Of a DNA stretch of 64,000 nucleotides, positions 11,800 through 23,133 are shown piece by piece. Under the pieces are notes generated by a model, which did no database searches, had not been told where the DNA came from, and was given only the letters and a program-made list of their open reading frames with translations. How positions within the stretch are numbered: position 1 is the stretch's first letter; each line of letters begins with the position of its first letter. The position numbers and the translations under genes were made by a program. The DNA lies in assembly GCA_024734495.1 (NCBI GenBank), contig JALMQS010000187.1, positions 15,989,688 through 16,053,687 of the forward strand, read 5' to 3'. The stretch is from Forficula auricularia. Its lineage: Eukaryota; Arthropoda; Insecta; Dermaptera; Forficulidae.

Positions 11800-12005
11800 T
11801 ATTTCCCACACCCCCTGTGGACCGGGGGTAGAATAGTTCCACAGTATTCCCTGCTTGTCGTAGAAGGCGACTAAAAGGGATTGGATGTGATGTTAAAATC
11901 CCACTCCGTAAAAAACTTCCTAGTTTCGGAAGCAACGGACGGCTGCATAATAAGACGGATATTTAACGGAAATGATGATGCCAAGGACTTTGTGGAGCCA
12001 AGTAA
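11800..12005 (+). mobile_element. LINE/SINE-derived fragment
   Basis: Contains ccccctgtggaccggggg, then ccctgcttgtcgtagaaggc and gactaaaagggattgg. This arrangement is familiar from untranslated parts of insect non-LTR elements. It is followed by a piece ending ggaaatgatgatgcc. No frame is recognisable. Confidence 0.45.
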
Positions 12006-12860
12006 AAAGAAAATGAAATGCTTCACAGGTCTAAATAAAACACAGGAAACATAAATTTGACATTTATTTTATTTTTGTAGATTAATTCTTCAAAAAAAAA
12101 TCCACCTGCTCTCATTTGGATACTCATTACTTCTAGTCTGGAACTTATAAGCATTCTAGTATTCGAACTTTGCAACCACATTTGTTTAATGTAATGCAGC
12201 CTCAAATGAAAGGAAAATTGGAAATATCATTTCAATTCTATTTCTAACTTAAAATGTTTAAACTTATAAAACAATGGGTGAGAAAAGATTCTTATTTATC
12301 TAGTTTTTCGTTGTTCATATGTTTTTTGTATTTTTTTATCAAAAGTCGTTGTTTCGGATTGTTTGAACACAGATAAAAAGTGGCTGTCTTGCTCACTTAT
12401 CCTGCTGCTAGGAAAATCTATTTGTCCCTTCTAAGAAATGTGCAAGATAAACTTTTATTCTTGTCTGAAAGCATCTAAAAGCAATTGCCGTGTTTACTTT
12501 TTTTAACAAACATGTAACATACGATATCTACCTATCTAAACTATTTAAGAAAATGTTGGTTTTTCTAATTTCTTCTAATAAAACAAAAACTACATTTTAT
12601 TCAATTTTTGAATATATATATATTTTTTTAATTCTGAATTCACTTATAAAAAATTCAATTTTTTTTATAAAGACTAAATTCATTAGGTAAAATAAATATT
12701 CTTTAAAATCTGTATCAGACTTTATTCGAATTTTCTTCATTTAAGAAGTTTTGGCACAATTACTGACTTTTGAGGATTAATGATCATTTAAAAAACATTG
12801 CAGACCCCACTCTCTTTTACACTGCAGTTTTAGTTACTAATGATGTTGATGAATCACTAA
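12006..12860. other. No gene recognised
   Basis: AT-rich. The open frames at 12023-12205 and 12490-12690 are low-complexity. Confidence 0.4.
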
Positions 12861-13409
12861 TATATGTTTTCAACTTAAAATTCGGACTTTTCCATATCAA
12901 ATTCAGGATTTTAAAAATCAAGTGCGGACTTTTACATATCAAATTCGGGATATTAAAAATCAAATTCAGGAAGTTTCAAACCAAACTCAGGATTTTAAAA
13001 ACCAAAATCAGACTTTTTTAAATCAAATTCAGAATTTCTATAAAACCATTCATATTTTACATATTAAATTATACCTTTTTACCTGAAAACGTTTCTTGAG
13101 AGTACAAAATGCTAATCTTAAAGGTTTTAGTAAATGAGATGAAAATTGGTACGCAAATATCTTAGAATGGACCAAATTTTAGCTTTTTACCTGAAAACTT
13201 TTCTTGAGAGTTAAATTAAATTAAAACTTCTTTTCAACTATAACTTTTTCTATTTTTTTAACTGTTTATTAATAAATACTGAATTTTATTTGAAAAAGTC
13301 TGATTTTGATTTTCAAAATCCTGAATTTGGTTTGAAACATCCCGAATTTGATTTTTAAATCCTGAATTTGATATGAAAAAATCCGAATTAAAAGTTAAAA
13401 ACCTATATA
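12861..13409. mobile_element. Foldback element FB-1, copy 1
   Basis: Outer inverted repeats are tatatgttttcaacttaaaa and its complement ending acctatata. The arms are built of repeated short motifs of the type aaattcaggattttaaaaat, giving a zig-zag of direct repeats within an inverted repeat. The core carries tagctttttacctgaaaa-type sequence. The second copy is 49281-49689. Confidence 0.8.
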
Positions 13410-13685
13410 CAAAAATTTGAACTTTTGTGTAAGATATGTTGACTACCTTCTAGGGGATCATTTAAGTTTCCATACAGCTTTTCCTAAGAATGAAAGAATT
13501 AATTTCTCATTCAAACGTCTTTTCTCTTTTATTTTCATATTTGGGGAATATCTCATGCTGCCTTAATTTTTTATTTATTATTCTTCTTCTTCTTTTCAAT
13601 CCTTTTGAAGTAGGTTTGTTTTGTACTATACATCGGCTGTAAACAGCAGAGATGATAGCTTCTATTTTATTATTGTAATAGCTGC

Positions 13686-13975
13686 AAGGCACGCCCCTGG
13701 ACCCCCCAAACCCATCCAGCACCCCCACCCCGGCACCATGCACCCGTTCCCAACCCCCGTCCCACACAACCACCCGCACCCCACCCACCTCGGACCCCAC
13801 CCCGTGCCCTCCAACCCTGCGCACCACACCCCCGCCTAGCCCCCTGGACCCCACCCCCGCTATGCCCTCTGGATTCCACCCCGCACCACCCCCTGCACCC
13901 CTATCCTACTCTGCCTGACTCCTCACCCCACCCCCATTCCACCCAAGCACTCACCCCCCGCACCCAGTTTTTGCA
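13686..13975. repeat. C-rich low-complexity tract
   Basis: About 290 bp are dominated by C on the plus strand (runs such as cacccccacccc and ccaccccgcacc), in sharp contrast to the AT-rich surroundings. Open frames on both strands here are artefacts of this composition. It is followed by tttttgcatttctagcc, which also follows the C-runs at 33.0, 37.7 and 50.4 kb, so the tract is an expanded C-rich segment of that repeat. Confidence 0.75.
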
Positions 13976-14216
13976 TTTCTAGCCTTCTAGTGACCCAGAG
14001 ATTATGTATACAAAATTTCCTTCCAGGGAATGCCCAGCTCTTTTAAGGTCTCAGGGAGCGTCCTCGCAGACATAACAAGGGGCATCATCAACATTCTTGT
14101 TGTTGTGTACTCTTATTATTATTATTTTTATTGTGATTTTCTACTGAGTTGTCTTAAATTAGTATTTTGTAAACTGGATAGAACCAAGTGTCCAAAGGCT
14201 TCTTTTCTTAAGATAA

Positions 14217-14439
14217 TCAATCGACAGAAATTAAAAGTTTCTTTTTGCCGAGAGTAGAGTAGAGAATTTTTATAAATTGAAGGAGACAATAAAAGAGTGT
14301 CTCTTCTGCTGGAATTCTTGTGAATCAATTGTAATAGATTGATGAAGAGGGCAAAGCTCTCGAAACTATAGTCTCGTTATAAATAAATTAAAAATTTATA
14401 ATTCCAATAGAAGACACACTCTTTTATTGTCTCCTTCAA
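14217..14439 (+). mobile_element. HHR foldback element, ACUAUAGU family, copy 1
   Basis: Bounded by ttgaaggagacaataaaaga and its complement ending tgtctccttcaa. The left arm has lost its ribozyme; the right arm keeps one. Flanks share only tcaatcg (7 bp), a weak target-duplication candidate. Confidence 0.75.
14328..14383 (+). ncRNA. Hammerhead-like motif, ACUAUAGU family
   Basis: TTGATGA (14339-14345, C3 to T), a helix II of six pairs (GAGGGC/GCTCTC, one G-T wobble), GAAA at 14362-14365, ACTATAGT, and cleavage triplet GTC at 14371-14373. Probably inactive because of the C3 change. Confidence 0.5.
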
Positions 14440-14988
14440 TCGCAAGTTTAATTTTAACCCAGTATATTATCTAATACTTTCTACTAGCCGTAAAAATAAA
14501 TAAAGAGTGGGATAATTATTATACTTATTGAGCAAAACACTATTTCGAAAATAGTCAATAATTTTTATATATTTTAGAGGAATCAAATAAAATATATATC
14601 CATTAAAAAAAAAAAAAAAAAAAAAATACGAATCTTTTAAAAACGTTTATTTTGAATCCAAACATTTCGGGAGAATTTCTCCCTTTATCAAATTTAAAAA
14701 ATAAAGTTTTTTTTTAAGATTTAAAAAGCAACACCCCTCAACTGCGGAATTTAATTTTAAAAAACCCTCACACAGTGCGGAATTAATGACGTATATACAC
14801 GTCAAACGCGGGGTAAATGGTCCTATTATAAATTTTATGAAAAACGAGGAAGGATTACATTTTTATTTTATAAAAATTAACAATTCATTCTTTGAATAGG
14901 TTATTTTTATTAAAAACTTAAAAATTGTCAAAAAATAATAAAATTCATAAACCAGAATAATTAAAGAAAAAAAAACATTTTAAGAAAT

Positions 14989-15210
<222 letters not shown>

Positions 15211-15399
15211 TTAATTGTAAATTAGTAATAGAAAAGAAACATATCGCCAAATAATAACTTATTTTATTTTACTGAAATTTCGAGTTTTTATATTTAATGG
15301 TAATTTTTTACTTCACGCGACGTGTATACGCACTGCAATAGAGATTTGGATTGACGTGTAAATACGTCGAAGACAGGTAAAAGATTAAAAATTTCCATT

Positions 15400-15440
15400 T
15401 ATAAAGAGAGAAATTCTCCCGAAACGTTTGGATTTAAAAT
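15400..15440 (+). ncRNA. Relic hammerhead-like motif, ACGU family
   Basis: A stem from GAGA..TCTC is followed by GAAA (15421-15424) and ACGT. The CTGANGA position reads TTATAAA, so it is dead. Confidence 0.3.
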
Positions 15441-15478
15441 AAACGTTTGGAAGATTGTTTTTAAAAGATTTGTATTTT

Positions 15479-16244
15479 TTAATTATAAAAAAATATTTTT
15501 ACTTTATCCAATGCAAAGCATGGGAGAAAGTATTGCAATCGCTCTCGGGGCAAGCGTGGCTTCAAAGGGTCCTCAGGTAAAGACTACGGAACCCATGGAC
15601 TCAATTAAAGTCACAAATTGTAGTATTCAATTAGGTTGAATTTTAGCACGTGACGGTTTTGCCAAAAATTACATGCGGTCTCGTCGAGAGGCCAAAAAGT
15701 GCGATTTTTTCATTTAGTGCGTGCGGATGTATGTATGTGATGGATGGATGGATGTATGTTATCGCTTTTTTGGCCCACGATTTTTTCCACACCGTTGCAC
15801 CGATTGAAATGAAATTGAAAACCTACCATTAGTTTAACAAAATGAAGCGCTGATTAGTTTTTGGTACATATCGACCCACAAACATTAGTACTTTATTTCA
15901 GTACTTTTTTAGTTTTTTCTAAATATCTTGAAAATGACTTAACCAATTTTGATGAAATTTAATATCCTAATTAAGTACCTTGGGGACCACAAAAAAGGAT
16001 AAATAAAGTTTTTAGTAAAATTATATTTTAAAGTACTTTACTCTAGAGTAAGAGAGTACTTTTTTAATTTTTAAATTCTTTAAAATTTATTCATTTGAAC
16101 CTTTTAATATAGCTCATTTAGCCTTGCTTAAGTAAGAATGGATAGGCTTCTCTCTGTGAAATGCTAAAAATTTGGGAGGAAATTTTATAAGTAACCATAG
16201 CAACTGCGTTGTTTTCTTATCCCTTACCTTTGCAGAATACATAG
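15479..16244. other. Unassigned repeat-like sequence, no gene
   Basis: 15536-15850 has the texture of a degraded mobile element (for example a short run of ggat units near 15740). The 60-codon plus frame there is not recognised. Confidence 0.35.
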
Positions 16245-17445
16245 AGGAATCGACTTTAAACCAAAAATAGCGATTGATTCTCATCTAGTACTTGAGGAAT
16301 AATCATTCTATATTGGATTTTTGACGTTTCGGTTTTTATTAGTAACCATTGCTGAAGACATAGAGAAATCGATTTTAAACCAAAAATAGCGATTGATTCT
16401 CATCTAGTACTTGAGGAATAACCATTCTATATTGGATTTTTGACGTTTCGATTATTATTGGTAACCATTGCTGAAGACATGGAGGAATCGATTTAAACCA
16501 AAAATAGCGATTGATTCTCATCAAATACTTGAGGAATAACCATTCTATATTGGATTTTTGACGTTTCGGTTTTTATTAGTAACCATTGCTGAAGACATAG
16601 AGAAATCGATTTTAAACCAAAAATAGCGATTGATTCTCATCTAGTACTTGAGGAATAATCATTCTATATTGGATTTTTGACGTTTCGATTATTATTGGTA
16701 ACCATTGCTGAAGACATGGAGGAATCGATTTAAACCAAAAATAGCGATTGATTCTCATCAAATACTTGAGGAATAACCATTCTATATTGGATTTTTGACG
16801 TTTCGGTTTTTATTGGTAACCATTGCTGAAGACATAGAGGAATCGACTTTAAACCAAAAATAGCGATTGATTCTCATCTAGTACTTGAGGAATAACCATT
16901 CTATATTGGATTTTTGACGTTTCGGTTTTTATTGGTCACCATTTCTGAAGACATAGAGGAATCGACTTTAAACCAAAAATAGCGATTGAGTCTCATCAAA
17001 TACTTGAGGAATAACCATTCTATATTTGATTTTTGACGTTTCGGTTTTTATTGGTAACCATTGCTGAAGACATAGAGGTATCGACTTTAAACAAAAAATA
17101 GCGATTGATTCTCATCTAGTACTTGAGGAATAACCATTCTATATTGGATTTTTGACGTTTCGGCTTTTATTGGTAACCATTGCTGAAGACATGGAGGAAT
17201 CGACTTAAAATCAAAAATAGCCATCGATTCTCATCTAATACTTGAGGAATAACAATTCTACATTAGGTTTTTGACGTTTCGATTATTATTGGTAACCATT
17301 GCTTAAGACATGGAGGAATCGACTTAAAATCAAAAATAACGATCGATTCTCATCTAATACTAGAGGAATAACCTTATTGCATTCCATTTTTGATGTTTTG
17401 ACTATTAATGGCAACCTCTACTGAAAACGTGGAAGAATAGACTTA
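16245..17445 (+). repeat. 119-bp tandem satellite, about 10 copies
   Basis: The landmark ttgacgtttcg recurs at 16321, 16440, 16558, 16677, 16795, 16914, 17033, 17152 and 17271, with a diverged copy at 17390, giving spacings of 118-119. Units starting at 16321 and 16558 share variants (for example attagtaacc, catagagaaatc), and units at 16440 and 16677 share others (attattattggt, catggaggaatc with a 1-bp deletion). This makes an AB-AB higher-order pair. Monomers diverge towards the right edge. No stable open frame is seen. Confidence 0.95.
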
Positions 17446-17880
17446 AAATCAAAAAGACTAAAATCTTTTTGGTAAACAACTCAAGCTTGAGTTGTTTGCC
17501 ATAAAAGAATTTAGTCTTTTTGATTTTAAGTCTATTCTTCCACGTTTTCAGTAGAGGTTGCCATTAATAGTCAAAACATCAAAAATGGAATGCAATAAGG
17601 TTATTCCTCTAGTATTAGATGAGAATCGATCGTTATTTTTGATTTTAAGTCGATTCCTCCATGCCTTCAGCAATGGTTACCAATAATAATCTAAACGTCA
17701 AAAACCTAATGTAGAATTGTTATTCCTCAAGTATTAGATGAGAATCGATGGCTATTTTTGATTTTAAGTCGATTCCTCCATGTCTTCAGCAATGGTTACA
17801 ATAATAACCGAAATGTCAAAAATCAAATGTAGAATGGTTATTCCTCAACTATTAAATGAGAATTATTTTTGAATTAATGT
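17446..17880 (-). repeat. Inverted arm of the same satellite
   Basis: A palindromic centre at tcaagcttga (17481-17490) is flanked by about 3.3 satellite units in reverse orientation. These mirror the last three plus-strand units almost base for base, including the diverged last monomer. The whole forms a hairpin with arms of about 390 bp. Confidence 0.9.
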
Positions 17881-18330
17881 CAATATGAACTACAAATTGC
17901 AAGTGATATCTGATTAATAATAAAGGAACAAACATATTAATATTTCAAATGAATTTGGATAAAGTTTAGCAACGATCCGTTGCAGTTTATTTTCTATTCA
18001 ATATCTATTTTTCTACAAACCTTTTAACGCTAGAACGCAATTTATACTATTTTTCGTTCTTAAGTTATCGTGGATATTAGAATCCAGATAGAAGCTCAGA
18101 ATGAATAATTTTCCCCTTTTTATTTATATTATTCCTTATAAATTTAAATTATTTGTTGATTCAAAAAAAATTATATCTTTTTCATGGAAAACATTCAGGT
18201 TTTGTAAATAAAGACGCTATATATGTCATTTAATGTCCATTTAAGGATTACAAATAAGAGTCAAGTTTTTATAGAAACAAGCGCGTCTGTCAATCTGAGT
18301 CCACGTTTATATTTAACCTGATATAGGGCA
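17881..18330. other. AT-rich, no gene recognised
   Basis: No repeat partner or motif was identified. Confidence 0.4.
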
Positions 18331-18720
18331 GTGTATCAATTCATCAATATACGCTTCAAAGAAGTTATAAAGATCCCCCTAGACCTAAATCGAATTGATT
18401 TAATTGGACTGGTTCTGGAGAGGATTAACGGGGCCTCCAGTGAAGTGGGGGGCCTGAGGGGCCAGCCCCGCGGGGGGTCCATTGTGACCAGCCTCAATGC
18501 CGCTGTCAATAGTGATTGAAATCAGCTGCCGTGCAAGATTATCTTTCTCGGGTGCATTTTGCTAGACATGTTCGTTTGTCGACTAATCAGCGCCTGATAA
18601 AAGATTAACACTCGATTAATGACGCAGCCAAGCCGTTTGTTAGTCAACTGGTATTTACTTTTAATCGACAGGCTTGTAATTATAGTAAATTTTACAACTA
18701 CATGCATTAATTCATGCTTT
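18331..18720 (+). other. GC-rich single-copy island, possible exon or conserved element
   Basis: 18410-18500 is GC-rich in an AT-rich setting and lies in an open plus frame (18331-18519) whose second half reads ERINGASSEVGGLRGQP then RGGSIVTSLNAAVNSD. The following 200 bp are non-repetitive with several TAAT cores. Coding potential is suggested by composition, but no family is recognised and no strong donor joins it to the next candidate exon at 19994. It may equally be a regulatory element. Confidence 0.3.
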
Positions 18721-19060
18721 CTACCTTTTAATTATTTTTTTCTATCAATATTTTTTTACTTCACCCAATAAAATTTTTCTAAATTACCATATTTGAATGT
18801 GAGATCGTGCAGGGAAAATTAGTGTTTTGCTTAGATTTTTCTAAATATCTCAAAATATAAAAAGAAGTATTTTAATAAAAAAAAATCACAATATCTGGTT
18901 AGATGTTCTAAATTTGGTGTCAAACTATTAAGGGCATCGATCCTTCCATCTAGAAGTCACAAAGTGAAATTAACATTTTTCACTTTGGAGATAAAAGCAC
19001 CCAAAGTCTCAGGTCCCAGCCAGGCAGATCGCAATACTTCACATTATATCCTATATCCAG

Positions 19061-19215
19061 TGGCGCAACCAGGATTTTGTCCTGTGGGTGGGGGGGACTA
19101 ATACACACACACCTTATATATATATATATATATATAAATATTGGCGTGAGGTCCATGGATGCTGTGGATGCGGCGCATCCCTAAAATTTCAAACATTTAT
19201 AGTATTTTCATAAAT
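19061..19215. repeat. Dispersed repeat with cagtggcgcaaccaggat start
   Basis: Starts with cagtggcgcaaccaggat, followed by a G-run, as in common DNA-transposon ends. It contains gtggatgcggcgcatcccta, whose relative is at 48655-48720. A TA microsatellite lies at 19110-19137. Confidence 0.45.
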
Positions 19216-19993
19216 ATATAATATAAGGTCGACTTCAAAATTTCAGGAGGATCTTTGAATTTTAAAATTATTTTCCGTTATTTCAAATATTTCTAAAAAA
19301 ACATTTTTTGTTTTGAAAAGTATATTGGATCTCGAAATGAAATAAAATTGTTGCATAGTTTCAAGGGCAATTAAAATGAATGATTTCGCGAAACGGTGCG
19401 GATAGAAGGTTTGAAGTCCCTGCCTGATAGTATATCTTCCAGTTCAAGCAGGTCAAAGACAAGTCCATACGAGTTTTAGTGGATTAAAAATTGTTCTGGC
19501 TTAGGAACTATTAAAATAGAAATACTACAAAAAAAGGAATAAATAAAGATGATTCAAGAATCTTTAGACTAATCCATTTTTAAGAACTCTCAATATATAA
19601 GATCGGAAATAACTAAGAGCGCTATAGACAAGTAATAGCTTGCTTATAGCAATAGAATTAGGAGAAATTTAAGATTTTCTTATTAGAGTTGATTTCTATC
19701 CTTTGGCAATTTCAAAATTAAATAATACAATTTAATATTATATTTCAAAGTCTTGTCTTTAAATTATTAAACTTCGAAATTCTCATTTGTTAATTTTTTC
19801 ATTTTCTCTTCCTTGTTCTGGGGGGGGGGAGGGCTTCAGCCTCCTTAGCCCTCCCATCTTCTAGTTTTCGGCATATTTTAATGAATAATAAATACTAGAT
19901 TAAATAAATACACATGTGAATATGTGAAACTTTAAATAAAACGTGTATTTTTATTTATTTTCAGAAAACAGCCATTGTCAATTTGTGGTTTAG

Positions 19994-20046
19994 ATTTTAT
20001 TTCGAGAAAGCTTATCGACCAACATTTTTGAAGACCTGAGCCAGAG
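19994..20046 (+). CDS. Candidate exon A of an unidentified host gene
   Basis: An open segment translates as ILFRESLSTNIFEDLSQ plus two bases (AG) that join exon B to make an arginine codon. The donor is CAGAG|gtttgt. The acceptor used here (gtggtttag|) is mediocre. A better one 29 bases upstream (ttattttcag|) would put a stop in the frame required by exon B, so the exon start is uncertain. Support comes mainly from phase agreement with exons B and C. It could be spurious. Confidence 0.3.
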
Positions 20047-20252
20047 GTTTGTACCATATTTTATTTTTTTCTCAATGATTTTACTTAAATTCAATTAATT
20101 AATTAATATAAATCTAAATAATAATTCTCGTAATACCTAATTCGAATTTGGTAATCTTTCTATAAAATAAAAATATATATTAGTTAATCAATAATCTAAT
20201 TAAGTAAAATTGTGTAATATTATATAATTCAAACCATGCTTTTAATTCTTTC

Positions 20253-20540
20253 AAATAAAATATTAAATAATTATAAAAATATAAAGTTCAAATTTCCGAT
20301 AGTAGTAGAATAAAATTTCTATATAAAACTTCGAGAGATTGTTAACTACTGGATCCAATGTATCAAGGATGATTTTTAGTATGGCCAATGGCCCAGATAG
20401 TATTTTGGCACTCGTGTTCAATTCCCGAGTGGATGAAATCAATCCTTCTGACATATAATAAAAATTATTCAGTATTTGACACTCTCTTTTGTTTTCTTTA
20501 GAAAATAGAAAATAATTTATTTTCAACAAAAAGATCTAAA
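20253..20540. other. Minus-strand open frame, unrecognised
   Basis: An 88-codon minus frame (20263-20529) has a moderately mixed composition near its middle but no recognisable motif or splice context. It is probably chance. Confidence 0.2.
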
Positions 20541-20545
20541 TCAGG

Positions 20546-20580
20546 GGTGTCCAACCTTTTGGCTTACACGGGCCAAATTT
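20546..20580 (+). mobile_element. Solo hAT-like terminus
   Basis: caggggtgtccaaccttttg resembles a hAT terminal repeat. No matching right end was found nearby, so it is a truncated relic. Confidence 0.4.
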
Positions 20581-20733
20581 TAAATGTAGGCATTATTTAA
20601 ATTTAATTTTATTTAAATTGATAAATAAAATATTTGGAAACTTTATTATTTTTTTATTTTACTTCAAAATTGATACTTTCTAATAAATGCTAAAGTTTGA
20701 GTCAATTTTAATATTTATTTTGTCTCTTTTCAG

Positions 20734-20772
20734 AAAAATAAACGCCGAAGCAAATCTACAGAATGAAGCTGG
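20734..20772 (+). CDS. Candidate 39-nt exon B of an unidentified host gene
   Basis: The acceptor tttgtctcttttcag| and donor CTGG|gtgagt are both close to the eukaryotic consensus, the best splice pair seen in the window. Of the three frames, only the one starting at the second base is open, reading KINAEANLQNEA followed by GG. Exon A supplies the preceding two bases and exon C (44839) supplies one G, giving glycine. Short exons are common in long insect genes. The protein is not identified. Confidence 0.42.
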
Positions 20773-20860
20773 GTGAGTTAGAATGCATTCTTATTAAATA
20801 CTAAATAATTTTTAAATATAGTATCATTTACTCTACCGCCTGAGAATATTCTATATACCG

Positions 20861-21086
20861 ATAATAAGTAAAAATATATTTTTCTAGGTGGGTTTCACAA
20901 ATAAAACAAATATATGTTTTGAGTTTTTATCTCGATATATATTTCGGGTTATGAGTTTTCTTTTGTAACTCCTGATGATGGGCTCATAACCCGAAATATA
21001 TATCGAGATAAAACTCAAAACATATATTTGTTTTATTTGTGAAACCCACCTAGAAAAATATATTTTTACTTATTATCCATAAAGAT
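20861..21086 (+). mobile_element. HHR foldback element, AUAUAUAU family, 14-bp target duplication
   Basis: Arms share gtgggtttcacaaataaaac and its complement. The element is flanked on both sides by tattctatataccg (20847-20860 and 21087-21100), a perfect 14-bp duplication. The right arm holds a complete hammerhead-like motif; the left arm holds only its 3' half. Confidence 0.85.
20963..21013 (+). ncRNA. Hammerhead-like ribozyme, AUAUAUAU family
   Basis: CTGATGA at 20972-20978, one extra T, helix II GGG/CCC, GAAA at 20993-20996, stem III ATATATAT (20996-21003) and C17 at 21004 (predicted cleavage after it). Helix I starts with CTC (20969-20971) pairing GAG (21005-21007). All core positions are intact. 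Confidence 0.7.
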
Positions 21087-21377
21087 TATTCTATATACCG
21101 CTGGTATACCACCTATGCGTACCATAGTATGAGAATCGTTTTCTTAAGTGATAAATTCTAAAAAAGAGTTAAATTTGAAATTTAAGTAATTCAAACACGA
21201 CAGCTCATTCTTTTTCTTCCATTTGCGGATAGCAGGGTCCTGGAGTTTTTACTCTTTTCCCTAGTTTAAAAATTTCGAATCATTAAATTTCATTTTTTTA
21301 AATTAAAAATATTTTACATAGTAAATTGAGTGAATTCTGAATCTTAGAATAGTCCTCATATAATTAAACAATTATAT

Positions 21378-21622
21378 TAAAGAGAGGTAGCAGAATTTTT
21401 ATATATTGAAGGAGACAATAAAAGAGTGTATCTTCTGCTGGAATTATAAATTTTTATTTATTTATAACGAGACTATAGTTTCGAGGGCTTTGCCCTCTTC
21501 ATCAATCTATTAAAATGGATTCAAAGGAATTAATTTATGAAGCTCTCGAAACTATAGGCTCGTTATAAATAAATAAAATTTATAATTCCAACAGAAGCAC
21601 ACTCTTTTATTGTCTCCTTCAA
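21378..21622 (+). mobile_element. HHR foldback element, ACUAUAGU family, 13-bp target duplication
   Basis: Perfect flanking duplication taaacaattatat (21365-21377 and 21623-21635). Left end agaggtagcagaattttt; right end tgtctccttcaa. The left arm carries a nearly complete ribozyme on the minus strand; the right-arm copy is truncated at its 5' half. Confidence 0.85.
21460..21515 (-). ncRNA. Hammerhead-like motif, ACUAUAGU family
   Basis: Minus strand: TTGATGA (C3 to T), perfect GAGGGC/GCCCTC helix II, GAAA, ACTATAGT, GTC at 21473-21471. Confidence 0.55.
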
Positions 21623-21711
21623 TAAACAATTATATATTATTATTTTTTATAGACTTTATTCATTTCGGAATTAAAAATTTCAATAAATATAATTTTATTT
21701 TAAGAATATAT

Positions 21712-22031
21712 AAACCGTTCACTGCACAAATCGATTAACTCCACTTTTTGAAATATCTTAAATTTAACTTTGAAAGTGCAGTAAACTCCCGATTATCCGG
21801 GCTAATGTTGGGAAGAAGCGGCACGGATAATCCGAACTATAATTATTTATTTATAAAATACAACATATTATACATTTCTAAGGCATACAATTATTTTAAG
21901 ATGTTTAATGCTCATTATTATTCAGAAAATCTGTGATTTTGGTTTGCTGGTAGGAATCTTTTAATGATTTTTTAATATCAGTTTGAATTTTTCTAAGAGC
22001 TATACTCTATTATGTCGTTATACTCAAATTC

Positions 22032-22069
<38 letters not shown>

Positions 22070-22323
22070 AAATTCATGCATGGATAATCCGCAAACCGGA
22101 TAATCCAAACACAAATAATCGGGAGTTTACTGTACTTGGTTCAGTCATGGCTTTTTATATTTATAATAAATACCCCAAATAATAAAGACTAACACCATTA
22201 AATGACAAATTTTTTGGGCATTTAATAATAAATAATCTAATAATTAATGTACATTATTTCATCGCATTTCTCCAATTTTTTGTTTAATGGAGTTAATCGA
22301 TTTTTATAGTGAACGGCTCATAT
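21712..22323. mobile_element. MITE interrupted by a pogo-like MITE
   Basis: Outer inverted repeats are accgttcactgcacaaatcg then attaactcca on the left, with complements ending gtgaacggctca on the right. The pogo-like element 21779-22132 sits inside the left half. Confidence 0.6.
21779..22132. mobile_element. pogo/Tigger-like MITE, 354 bp
   Basis: Ends CAGTAAACTCCCGATTAT and AATCGGGAGTTTACTG, with subterminal ggataatcc repeats in both orientations. The right flank is TA and the left flank is TG (one change from TA). Contains a poly-T run of about 37 at 22028-22064. The 62-codon frame at its left end is a by-product. Confidence 0.8.
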
Positions 22324-22904
22324 GTAGGTTTATTATATTTTCTTTGACTTTTCGCTTAAATTTCTTTACGATCATTGATTTAGAAATGAAAAGTATTAAT
22401 TAACATTTCATTTATTTATTTTTTAATCTTTGAAATGAAAAAATAGCTTTTGAATGAATTGCTCGTATTTCAAGAGCCTGCGTTTATTAGCGGATATTCT
22501 AACAAGCCTTTTTCTTCAATAATTGCCAATTTACGTCGACAGGAAATAGATTCACCATTAAGGAATGAGAAATGAAAGAAAAGAAAAAAATACTAATAAC
22601 ATTCTTCAAAATGTTAGTAGCATTTTTCTATAAGAATTTTGATTGGAATCTTTTATTAATTATTGATTTTTAATTGAAAACGAAATAATTAATAAATGTG
22701 CAAATCCTTTTATATTTTGGTATTCAAGCTGGCTACTGACTTGCCTGACAACCGGGGTTATTCTTATTATCTTGGTAAAAAATAATAATAATTAGATACA
22801 TTTTTATTTTAAACATTAGTTTTAAACAATTGAACCATGAAAATTAAGTAATTTTATTTTTAATAACTTTTAACTGCTAGTTCTGCAGATCTAGAAAGTA
22901 TTTG
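22324..22904. other. No gene recognised
   Basis: AT-rich, with no motif. Confidence 0.4.
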
Positions 22905-23133
22905 ACCACCCTTAATTTAAAATTTCATAAAAATGTAGTTTTTAATAGATTCTAGAGCAATTCTAAATCATTAAGAATGAATATGGCCTGAAATAAGTTT
23001 TGAATACCCTTAATTTAAAATTTCACTCAAAAATTGATTTCTACTAGATTCTAGAAAAATTCGAAGTCACTAAGTGTAAATATGACCGGAAATAAATTTT
23101 CTGATCGACAATTCATCCCCTAAAGGTGGTGAG

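Noticed and set aside
13507..13879. Glycine/arginine- and proline/histidine-rich frames
   Set aside because: All arise from the C-rich tract and are open on several frames and both strands.
16245..17880. Hammerhead in the satellite monomer (minus strand GGTT...AACC-GAAACGTC)
   Set aside because: The 3' half matches, but CTGANGA is not present (CAGCAAT) and helix I pairing is absent, so only a distant relation is possible.
19965..20046. Longer exon A using the stronger acceptor at 19964
   Set aside because: In the phase required by exon B it contains a TAG; the other frames also stop before the donor.
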